Below, piece by piece: positions 1 through 7,197 of a stretch of DNA of 64,000 nt. Source of the stretch: Pseudomonas sp. PDM16 (GTDB lineage Bacteria; Pseudomonadota; Gammaproteobacteria; Pseudomonadales; Pseudomonadaceae); the NCBI RefSeq assembly GCF_014851865.1, contig NZ_JACVAM010000004.1, positions 248,001-312,000 on the forward strand, written 5' to 3'. How positions within the stretch are numbered: position 1 is the first letter of the stretch; each line of letters starts with the position of its first letter. Made by a program: the position numbers and the translations under genes. The notes under the pieces were generated by a model that was given only the letters and a program-made list of their open reading frames with translations, was not told the DNA's origin and ran no database searches.

Positions 1-1113
1 TTCGACTGCGCCACGGCTCAGCGTCTGCAACGCTGGGCGCTGATCATCGAGACTGCACTGCGGGTCAGTCGCCTGGAGGGAGACGTGCGCAGCCTGCGCC
101 TGGCGCGCCGCGAGACGGTGGAGAGCGGCAACGAGACCGAGGGCGCGATCCTCGGTGAGAGCCCGATGCTGCGGCAGTTGCTCGACGAACTGGCGGTGGT
201 TGCCGACTCCGACCTGCCGGTGCTGTTGCAGGGCGAAACTGGTGTCGGCAAGGAGCTGTTTGCCCGCTGGCTGCATGCCCATTCGCCACGCGCCCGCAAG
301 CCACTGGTGTACGTCAACTGCGCGGCGCTCCCCGAGACCCTGGCCGAGAGCGAGCTGTTCGGCCATATCAAGGGCGCCTTCTCCGGCGCCAACCAGGACC
401 GGGCGGGGCGCTTCGAAGCCGCCAACGGCGGCACCCTGTTCCTGGACGAGATCGGCGAGCTGCCGCTGTCGATCCAGGCCAAGCTGCTGCGGGCGTTGCA
501 GGGTGGCGAGATCCAGCGCCTGGGCGCGGACCAGCCACGGCACGTGGATGTACGGGTGATCGCCGCGACCAACCGGCGGCTGTGGGAAGAGGTGAGGGAA
601 GGGCGCTTCCGTGCCGACCTCTACCATCGGCTGTCCGTCTACCCGGTGCATATCCCGCCACTGCGCGATCGCGGGCGCGACGTGCTGGTCCTGGCCGGGC
701 ATTTCCTCGAGCTCAACCGGGCGCGCCTGGGCCTGCGCTGCCTGCGCCTGTCGCCGGATGCCGAGCGTACGCTGCTGGCCTATTCGTGGCCGGGCAACAT
801 TCGCGAGCTGGAGCATGTGATCAGCCGCGCCGCACTCAAGGTGCTTAGCCAGGCCGAGTCGCGCACCGCGCTGCTGAGCATCGAAGCACCCTGGCTGGGG
901 CTGGATGTACTGCCGAGCGAGCCGCAGGTGGCGGCCATACCGCAGCCCATTGCGCCGCAGGAGTCCCTGCAACAGGCGGTGGATCGTTACCAGCGTGACC
1001 TGATCCGCAGCGTGCTGGAGCAGAACGACGGCAGATGGGCCGCCGCGGCGCGTGCCTTGCAGATAGACCCGAGCAACCTGCGCAAACTGGCGCGGCGGCT
1101 GGCGCTGATCTGA
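1..1113 (+). CDS. norR: Nitric-oxide-responsive sigma-54 activator NorR (3' part)
   Basis: The frame is open from base 1, so the 5' end with the NO-sensing GAF domain lies outside the window. What remains is an AAA+ sigma-54 interaction domain with Walker A GETGVGKE, a GAFSGA loop (GAFTGA in most family members) and Walker B GGTLFLDEIGEL. It ends in a Fis-type helix-turn-helix (residues near RWAAAARALQIDPSNLRKLA). The overall wording of the AAA+ domain fits NorR better than other enhancer-binding proteins. Family members activate NO-detoxification genes with sigma-54 RNA polymerase. The Thr-to-Ser change in the loop is conservative. AcoR-like activators are the main alternative because the sensor domain cannot be seen. 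Confidence 0.82.
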   Translation, partial: FDCATAQRLQRWALIIETALRVSRLEGDVRSLRLARRETVESGNETEGAILGESPMLRQLLDELAVVADSDLPVLLQGETGVGKELFARWLHAHSPRARKPLVYVNCAALPETLAESELFGHIKGAFSGANQDRAGRFEAANGGTLFLDEIGELPLSIQAKLLRALQGGEIQRLGADQPRHVDVRVIAATNRRLWEEVREGRFRADLYHRLSVYPVHIPPLRDRGRDVLVLAGHFLELNRARLGLRCLRLSPDAERTLLAYSWPGNIRELEHVISRAALKVLSQAESRTALLSIEAPWLGLDVLPSEPQVAAIPQPIAPQESLQQAVDRYQRDLIRSVLEQNDGRWAAAARALQIDPSNLRKLARRLALI

Positions 1114-1227
1114 CGTCTTCCGGTGCGCTCGCACCCGAGCTGCCCCTCCTACTGATCGCGGCGCAACCTCGCGACGCAGACGCCTCCTTGCGAAAACGAA
1201 ATCCGTGACGGCGGTCCGTGTACGGAA

Positions 1228-1241
1228 TTGACCGAAGTCAA
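1228..1241 (+). promoter_or_regulatory. ANR/FNR-type box upstream of nrdD
   Basis: TTGACCGAAGTCAA is a perfect inverted repeat (TTGAC-N4-GTCAA) that differs from the FNR/ANR consensus TTGAT-N4-ATCAA at one symmetric pair. It sits about 90 bases before the nrdD start. Activation of an oxygen-sensitive class III ribonucleotide reductase by ANR or DNR is biologically sensible. Assignment to ANR rather than DNR is inference. Confidence 0.7.
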
Positions 1242-1330
1242 TTGTTGCTCGGCTCCCTGGCGTAAATTCACATCATCTTGTGGTTCTGATGTTTTTCGAT
1301 AGCTAGATGATGTGTTTAGGGGGTAAGGAG

Positions 1331-3337
1331 ATGCATCCCGATAAAATGCCGGGGACGCTGTTCAAGCGCGATGGCCGAGAAGTGACTTTCGACAGCGGCA
1401 AGATCGAACGAGCCATTGCCGCTGCCGCTCATGCCACCCAGGAATTCGGCCCGGAGGAGGCCACACTCATCACCGAGGCGGTGCTGTCCCGGTTGCTGGA
1501 TGCCCGTCGTCTGGATGTGGAGCAGGTGCAGGACAAGGTCGAGCTGGTGCTGATGGAGGCCGGCTACTACGCCACGGCCAGGGCCTATATCGTCTACCGC
1601 GAGCGGCACGGCCGCCTGCGCCGCGAGCGCAAGCACCTGATCGACGTCGCCGCCTCGATGAACGAGTACCTGCGCCGCGAGGATTGGCGCGTGCAGGCCA
1701 ACGCCAACCAGGGCTACTCCCTGGGTGGGCTGATCCTCAACGTTTCCGGCAAGGTCACCGCCAACTACTGGCTGGACGAGGTCTACAGCGAGGAAATCGG
1801 CCTGGCGCACCGCGAGGCTGATCTGCACATCCACGACCTCGACATGCTCGCCGGCTACTGTGCCGGCTGGTCGCTGCGCACGCTGCTGCACGAGGGCCTC
1901 AACGGCATTCCAGGCCGGGTCGAGGCGGGGCCGCCCAAGCACCTGTCGAGCGCCCTGGGGCAGATGGTCAATTTCCTCGGCACCCTGCAGAACGAGTGGG
2001 CCGGCGCCCAGGCGTTCAGTTCCTTCGATACCTACCTGGCGCCCTACGTGCGCAACGACCAGTTGAGCTACGAGCAGGTGCGGCAGTCGCTGCAGGAGTT
2101 CATCTACAACCTCAACGTGCCGTCGCGCTGGGGCACCCAGACCCCCTTCACCAACCTGACCTTCGACTGGGTCTGCCCGGAAGACCTGCGCGAGCAGGTG
2201 CCGGTGATCGGCGGGGTGGAGATGCCGTTCTGCTACGGCGAGCTGCAGGCCGAGATGGAGCTGATCAACCGTGCCTACATCGAGGTGATGATGGCCGGCG
2301 ACGCCATGGGCCGGGTGTTCACCTTCCCGATCCCGACCTACAACATCACCCACGACTTCCCCTGGGACAGCGACAACGCCACCCGGCTGTTCGACATGAC
2401 CGCGCGTTACGGCCTGCCGTACTTCCAGAACTTCCTCAACTCGGACATGCAGCCCAACCAGGTGCGCTCGATGTGCTGCCGTCTGCAGCTGGACGTGCGC
2501 GAGCTGCTCAAGCGCGGTAACGGCCTGTTCGGCTCGGCCGAGCAAACCGGCTCGCTGGGCGTGGTGACCATCAACTGTGCGCGGCTCGGCCACCTTTACC
2601 CGCAGGACCTGACCGGCCTGCTGCAACGGCTGGATGAGCTGCTGCAGATGGCGTACGAGAGCCTGGAGGTGAAGCGCAAGGTGATCCAGCACCACATGGA
2701 CGCCGGCCTCTACCCCTACACCAAGCGTTACCTGGGCACCCTGCGCAATCACTTCTCCACCATCGGCGTGAACGGCCTGCACGAAATGCTGCGCAACTTC
2801 ACCGGTGACCGCGAGGGCATGCACACCCCGGTTGGCCGCCAGTTGGCGCTGCAGGTGCTCGACCATGTGCGCGAGCGGCTGGTGCGCTTCCAGGAAGACA
2901 GCGGCCATCTCTACAACCTGGAGGCGACGCCTGCTGAGGGCACCACCTACCGCTTCGCCAAGGAAGACCAGAAGCGCTACCCGGATATCGTCCAGGCCGG
3001 CACTCCGGACGCGCCGTACTACACCAACTCGTCGCAGTTGCCCGTGGGCTTCACCGAGGACCCGTTCGAGGCGCTGGAGCTGCAGGACGAACTGCAGTGC
3101 AAGTACACCGGCGGCACGGTGCTGCACCTGTACATGGCCGAGCGCATCTCGTCCGCCCAGGCCTGCAAGCAGCTGGTACGCACGGCGCTCGGACGGTTCC
3201 GCCTGCCCTATCTGACGGTGACGCCGACCTTCTCCATCTGTCCGGTGCACGGCTACCTGGCCGGCGAGCACGAGTTCTGTCCGAAGTGCGACGAAGTGCT
3301 GCTGCAGAAACAGCAGTGCGGCACGGTCTGCGCCTGA
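1331..3337 (+). CDS. nrdD: Anaerobic ribonucleoside-triphosphate reductase, catalytic part
   Basis: This is the class III (oxygen-sensitive, glycyl-radical) reductase that makes dNTPs from NTPs without oxygen. The N-terminal ATP-cone (FKRDGREVTFDSGKIERAI) is followed by the NRDD barrel, with MCCRLQLD near the middle and the GSLGVVTINCARLG stretch. The C-terminus carries a zinc-like motif, CPVHGYLAGEHEFCPKCD, then stops after about 668 residues. The family's glycyl-radical segment (RVxGY...FNxGK) is absent and appears in the next small gene. An in-frame ATG at 1307 is possible. 1331 was chosen because AGGGGG lies 7 bases before it. The gene follows an ANR-type box and precedes nrdG, so expression should be anaerobic. 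Confidence 0.93.
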   Translation: MHPDKMPGTLFKRDGREVTFDSGKIERAIAAAAHATQEFGPEEATLITEAVLSRLLDARRLDVEQVQDKVELVLMEAGYYATARAYIVYRERHGRLRRERKHLIDVAASMNEYLRREDWRVQANANQGYSLGGLILNVSGKVTANYWLDEVYSEEIGLAHREADLHIHDLDMLAGYCAGWSLRTLLHEGLNGIPGRVEAGPPKHLSSALGQMVNFLGTLQNEWAGAQAFSSFDTYLAPYVRNDQLSYEQVRQSLQEFIYNLNVPSRWGTQTPFTNLTFDWVCPEDLREQVPVIGGVEMPFCYGELQAEMELINRAYIEVMMAGDAMGRVFTFPIPTYNITHDFPWDSDNATRLFDMTARYGLPYFQNFLNSDMQPNQVRSMCCRLQLDVRELLKRGNGLFGSAEQTGSLGVVTINCARLGHLYPQDLTGLLQRLDELLQMAYESLEVKRKVIQHHMDAGLYPYTKRYLGTLRNHFSTIGVNGLHEMLRNFTGDREGMHTPVGRQLALQVLDHVRERLVRFQEDSGHLYNLEATPAEGTTYRFAKEDQKRYPDIVQAGTPDAPYYTNSSQLPVGFTEDPFEALELQDELQCKYTGGTVLHLYMAERISSAQACKQLVRTALGRFRLPYLTVTPTFSICPVHGYLAGEHEFCPKCDEVLLQKQQCGTVCA

Positions 3338-3368
3338 TCCCCCATTTCCCACGCAAGGAGCAATACCC

Positions 3369-3518
3369 ATGAAGCAAGCCATGCAACTCCCGCAAGCCCA
3401 ACGCCAACGCTGTGAGGTCTGGACGCGGGTGATGGGCTACCACCGCCCGGTGTCGGCGTTCAATCCGGGCAAGCAGTCCGAGCATCGCGAGCGCCGGCAT
3501 TTCTGCGAAGCGCGATAG
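3369..3518 (+). CDS. Separate glycyl-radical tail of NrdD
   Basis: This 49-residue protein begins at ATG 3369 behind a good ribosome site (GCAAGGAG, 9 bases upstream) and ends at TAG 3518. It contains TRVMGYHRPVSAFNPGK followed by basic residues. That matches the extreme C-terminus of one-piece NrdD proteins, such as E. coli RVCGYLG...FNAGK, where the Gly is the radical site. The preceding nrdD product ends just before this segment. The likely role is to supply the radical Gly in trans by docking into NrdD, with activation by NrdG. Its own Shine-Dalgarno and the 31-base gap argue against a sequencing frameshift. The split is directly visible; function in trans is inference. Confidence 0.8.
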   Translation: MKQAMQLPQAQRQRCEVWTRVMGYHRPVSAFNPGKQSEHRERRHFCEAR

Positions 3519-3569
3519 TCCGCATCGCCCGCCCGGTTCGTCCGGGCGGGCTCCGTTCTGGAGTACACA

Positions 3570-4304
3570 ATGTTCTCCCTCTACAACCCAGCAGATGAAT
3601 TCCCGCACGATTGCTCGCTGCGCATCGGCGGGCTGTTGCCGATGACCACCATCGACTACCCCAACCACCTGGCCTGCGTGCTGTTCTGCCAGGGCTGTGC
3701 GTGGCGTTGCCGCTACTGCCACAATCCGGAGCTGATCAGCCCGCAGGCGACAGGCTCCATCAGTTGGAGCGAGGTGCTGGCGTTTCTGCGCAAGCGCCGT
3801 GGGCTGCTGGAGGCCGTGGTGTTCAGTGGTGGTGAGGCGACGCTGCAACCCGGCTTGCCAGACGCCATGAGCGCGGTGCGCGAGATGGGCTTCAAGGTCG
3901 GGCTGCACAGCGCGGGCATCAAGCCTACGGCCATGCGCCGGGTATTGCCGCTGTGCGACTGGGTCGGTTTCGATGTGAAGGCGCTGGAGGAGGATGTGGC
4001 GCTGATCACCGGTGTGAACGGCAGCGGCCGCGCCAACTGGCAAAGCCTGGAGATGTTGCTGGGCAGCGGTGTGGACTTCGAGTGCCGCACCACCGTGCAC
4101 TGGCAGCTGTTCGATTGCCAACGCCTGGAGCGCCTGGCCGAGCGCCTCGCCGCCCTGGGTGTGCAGCGCTTCGCCATCCAGCTGGCACGCCCGGCGAAGA
4201 TGCTGGACAAGCAGCTGGGCAGCGCTGTGATGCCCGACGAGGCCGCTGAGCTATGGCCCTATCTTCAGCAGTTGTTCGACCACTTTGAGCTGCGTGATGC
4301 CTGA
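3570..4304 (+). CDS. nrdG: Class III RNR activase (radical SAM)
   Basis: This radical-SAM activase generates the glycyl radical on anaerobic ribonucleotide reductase using a [4Fe-4S] cluster and S-adenosylmethionine. The cluster motif CAWRCRYC (CxxxCxxC) lies near residues 38-45, followed by VFSGGEATLQP (the GGE SAM contact). At 244 residues it is longer than E. coli NrdG (about 154) and fits the longer subgroup. It follows nrdD and the small glycyl-radical gene in the same direction, which supports the assignment. Its last 54 bases overlap the 3' end of the opposing FMN dehydrogenase gene. Confidence 0.9.
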   Translation: MFSLYNPADEFPHDCSLRIGGLLPMTTIDYPNHLACVLFCQGCAWRCRYCHNPELISPQATGSISWSEVLAFLRKRRGLLEAVVFSGGEATLQPGLPDAMSAVREMGFKVGLHSAGIKPTAMRRVLPLCDWVGFDVKALEEDVALITGVNGSGRANWQSLEMLLGSGVDFECRTTVHWQLFDCQRLERLAERLAALGVQRFAIQLARPAKMLDKQLGSAVMPDEAAELWPYLQQLFDHFELRDA

Positions 4305-5453
4305 CTGCGGTTGCAGCAGGTGAGGGCCGATGTCCTGCAGCGCGCTCACGCCGCACAGGGCCATGGCCACCCGCAGTTCCTCATGCAGGCTACGCAGCAG
4401 TGCCTCGACGCCGCGCTGCCCCTCGGCCGCCAGTGCCCAGGCCCATGGCCGGCCGATCAGCACGGCCTGGGCGCCCAGCGCCAGGGCCTTGAACACATCG
4501 ATGCCGCTGCGCACGCCGCCATCCAGCAGCAACGGCACCCGCCCGTTCAGCGCGGTGGCCACCGCGGGTAGCTGGCGAATGGTGGAAGGCACGCTGTCCA
4601 GCTGCCGACCGCCGTGGTTGGACAGCACGATGCCGTCCGCCCCGCAGGCCACGGCCTGCAACGCATCGTCCACCTCCAGCACGCCCTTGATGACCAGTTG
4701 CCCCGGCCATTGCCGGCGCAGCCATTCGATGTCCTGCCAGGTCACGCCGGGGTCGAACTGTTCGTCGAGCCAGGTGCGCACTGCTTGCAGGTTCGCCGGA
4801 TCGGCCACCTGTTGGGGCAGGTTGCCGAAGCGATGAGGACGGCCCTGCAGGCCGACATCCAGCAGCCAGCCGGGGCGTTGCAACAGCTGCCAGGCCCGCA
4901 GCAGTTGCCCGCGCCGGTCGGCTGCCTGCATACCGTTGCGCGTGTCGCGGCGGCGCACGCCGGCCACGGCCAGGTCGACGGTGAACAGCAGGGTCTCGCA
5001 GCCCAGTTGCCAGGCCTGCTGCAGCATAGCCTGCACGGCGCCGCGGTCACGCAGCATGTACAACTGGAACCAGCAGGGGCTGGTGGTTGCGGCGTGGATC
5101 TCTTGCACCGGGCAGATGCCCACGCTGGACAGGGCGAAAGGCACTCCGCAGGCCTCGGCGGCCAGCGCCGCCTGGACCTCGCCGCGCCGCCGGTACAGCC
5201 CGGCCATGCCCAGCGGCGCCAGCGCCAGGGGCATGCTCAGGGGGCGGCCGAACAACTGGCTGCTGGTATCCAGCTGGGTGACATCGTGCAGCACCCGCTG
5301 GCACAGGCGCAGGCTGTGGAAGTCGAGCGTATTGGCGGCCAGCGTCAGCTCGTCGTTGGCGCCGCCGTCGATGTAGTCGAACAGGAAGCGTGGCAGGCGC
5401 TGCCTGGCGAGTGTCCGGTAGTCGGCGCTGCCGACGGGTATCTGCAGGGCCAT
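4251..5453 (-). CDS. FMN-dependent alpha-hydroxyacid dehydrogenase (LldD-like)
   Basis: It oxidises an L-2-hydroxy acid to the 2-oxo acid with FMN. Family marks are PRFLFDYIDGGANDE near the N-terminus, WFQLYMLRDRG, VIKGVLEVDDA (FMN lysine), the signature SNHGGRQLDSVPS (active His/Arg) and LLLDGGVRSGIDVFKALALGA. About 400 residues, close to L-lactate dehydrogenase LldD and mandelate dehydrogenase. The ATG at 5453 lies 5 bases after the stop of the ThDP-enzyme gene, so it is the last gene of a three-gene operon. A ThDP partner makes a 2-hydroxyacid to 2-oxoacid to decarboxylated product route plausible. The true substrate cannot be told. The 3' end overlaps nrdG by 54 bases, convergently. Confidence 0.88.
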   Translation of the reverse strand: MALQIPVGSADYRTLARQRLPRFLFDYIDGGANDELTLAANTLDFHSLRLCQRVLHDVTQLDTSSQLFGRPLSMPLALAPLGMAGLYRRRGEVQAALAAEACGVPFALSSVGICPVQEIHAATTSPCWFQLYMLRDRGAVQAMLQQAWQLGCETLLFTVDLAVAGVRRRDTRNGMQAADRRGQLLRAWQLLQRPGWLLDVGLQGRPHRFGNLPQQVADPANLQAVRTWLDEQFDPGVTWQDIEWLRRQWPGQLVIKGVLEVDDALQAVACGADGIVLSNHGGRQLDSVPSTIRQLPAVATALNGRVPLLLDGGVRSGIDVFKALALGAQAVLIGRPWAWALAAEGQRGVEALLRSLHEELRVAMALCGVSALQDIGPHLLQPQSGITQLKVVEQLLKIGP

Positions 5454-5458
5454 GGCGT

Positions 5459-7183
5459 TCACCCGGTGACGCGGCGCCAGAGCGCGCGACTGACGACTCG
5501 CACCTTGTCGCGCGGAGTGAAGCGTTTCAGCGTGGCCTTGACCACGCCCTCGGTGAAGCGCGTGCGCTTGCTGTAGTCCACATGCACGTTGACCAGCACG
5601 GGACGATCCTCGTACTCCAGCGCGCGGGCAATGACGCTGGCGCATTGGGCGTTGTCGTCGAGATCGAGATAGGCAGCTCCGGTGGCCTCGGCCAGGGCCT
5701 TCAGCTGCAGCCCCGGCAGCACGCTGCAGGTCTTGCGGTTGTAGGGGATTTCCTGGGCCTGGGCGATCTGCGACAGCTCGCCGTCATTGAACACGAAGAG
5801 CGCCACACCCAGCTTGAGGCTGCTGGCGGTGAGCAGTTCGAGGCCGGTCATGCGCAGCGCGCCGTCACCGACCACGCCGACCACCCGGCGTTGCGGGTTG
5901 GCCAGCTTGGCGCCGATCATCGCCGGCACGCAGTAGCCCATGGCATTGAAGTCGCTGGGCGAGATGAAGCCGCTCTTGCCGTGAATGGGCAGCAGCTCGG
6001 CCAGCAGGAAGGTGTGGTTGCCGTCGTCGGCGACCACGATGGCCTCGTCCTCCAGGCTGTCGCGCAGCACCCGGCAGAACTCCGCGGGGTTCACCCGGTT
6101 GCCGCTGTCATGGCGCAGCCATTCGCGCTGGTAGCTCTGCTTGTCCTTGGCGATGCGTGCCGGCAGGTCGCTGTTGGCGGGCTCACTGCGCAGGGCGCGG
6201 ACTTCTTCGAGCAATGCCGGCACCAGCTGCTCCGAGTCGCCCAGCAAGGCCAGGGCGACTGGATAGTTGGCGTTGAAGACGGCGGAGTTGATGTCCAGGT
6301 GAATCAGGTTGCCCGGTACCGGCATGCTGTAGCTGCCGGTGGGGATCTCCGCGAAGCGCGTGCCTACGGCGAGCAGGCAGTCGCAGTCGGCGAAGGCGTG
6401 CTCGGCCGCTGGCACGGCGTACGCGCCGAAGCCCATGCCGGTGTGCAGCGGGTGATTGCCGGGGAAGGCGCTGAGCCCCTGCAGGGTGGTACAGGCGGGC
6501 GCATCGAGCAGTTCGGCCATTTGCACCAGTTCATCGCGCGCGGGCAGGGCGCCCCAGCCGAGGAAGAGTCCGGGTTTGCGGGCCGCCACAAGCGCTCGTG
6601 CGGCTTCGCGCAACAGGGCGCGGTCCAGCGGTACGCTGGCAGAGGTGGCAGCGAAGGGTTGCATCTCTTCGACCTCGCCGAGGAAGTTGCCGATGTTGTA
6701 CGGCAGCTCGACGAACACCGGCCCCGGCTCGCCCGAGGTGGCAATGCGGTAGGCGCGGTAGAAGGTGGGGATGACCTCGGCATGGCTCTCGATGCGGAAG
6801 CTGGCCTTCACCAGCGGCGCCAGCAGGCTGTGCTGGTCGATGTCGTGCAACTGATAACGCCTGCCGCTCTGACTGTGGATGCCACCGGAGACGATCAGCA
6901 TAGGAATGCCGTCGAGCCCGGCCTCGCCGATGCCGCTGGCGGCGTGGGTGACGCCCGCGGCGGGGACGATCACCAGTGTGCCGATGCTGCTGCCGGTGCG
7001 GCTGAAGGCGTCGGCCATGAAGGCGGCGCCGCATTCGTGGGTCACCAGTACCGGCTGAATCTTCGCCGAGGCGTTCAGTTCGTCGTACAGCTCGGTGTTG
7101 TGCACGCCGGGAATGCCGAAGGTGTGCGTCACGCCGAGTTGTTCGAGGGCGAAACGGGCCAGCGCCGCTCCAGTCTTTTGCAT
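5459..7183 (-). CDS. Thiamine-diphosphate-dependent enzyme (acetolactate-synthase-like)
   Basis: A 574-residue ThDP enzyme with the usual three domains. The N-terminal PYR domain has the proton-relay Glu in VLVTHECGAAFMADAFSRTG, and a central transhydrogenase-like domain follows. The C-terminal PP domain has the ThDP-Mg motif VGDGALRMTGLELLTA...FVFND. It resembles acetolactate synthase, benzoylformate decarboxylase and relatives without clearly being any one of them. A Shine-Dalgarno (GAGGA) precedes ATG 7183. It lies 14 bases after the flavoprotein gene and 5 bases before the FMN dehydrogenase gene. Decarboxylation or carboligation of the 2-oxo acid made by the neighbour is an inference. Confidence 0.85.
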   Translation of the reverse strand: MQKTGAALARFALEQLGVTHTFGIPGVHNTELYDELNASAKIQPVLVTHECGAAFMADAFSRTGSSIGTLVIVPAAGVTHAASGIGEAGLDGIPMLIVSGGIHSQSGRRYQLHDIDQHSLLAPLVKASFRIESHAEVIPTFYRAYRIATSGEPGPVFVELPYNIGNFLGEVEEMQPFAATSASVPLDRALLREAARALVAARKPGLFLGWGALPARDELVQMAELLDAPACTTLQGLSAFPGNHPLHTGMGFGAYAVPAAEHAFADCDCLLAVGTRFAEIPTGSYSMPVPGNLIHLDINSAVFNANYPVALALLGDSEQLVPALLEEVRALRSEPANSDLPARIAKDKQSYQREWLRHDSGNRVNPAEFCRVLRDSLEDEAIVVADDGNHTFLLAELLPIHGKSGFISPSDFNAMGYCVPAMIGAKLANPQRRVVGVVGDGALRMTGLELLTASSLKLGVALFVFNDGELSQIAQAQEIPYNRKTCSVLPGLQLKALAEATGAAYLDLDDNAQCASVIARALEYEDRPVLVNVHVDYSKRTRFTEGVVKATLKRFTPRDKVRVVSRALWRRVTG

Positions 7184-7197
7184 GGGGAAATCCTCGT

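Noticed and set aside
1316..3382. A 688-codon open frame antisense to nrdD.
   Set aside because: High GC third positions of nrdD keep the opposite frame open; the translation is His/Gln/Val-rich with no family motifs.
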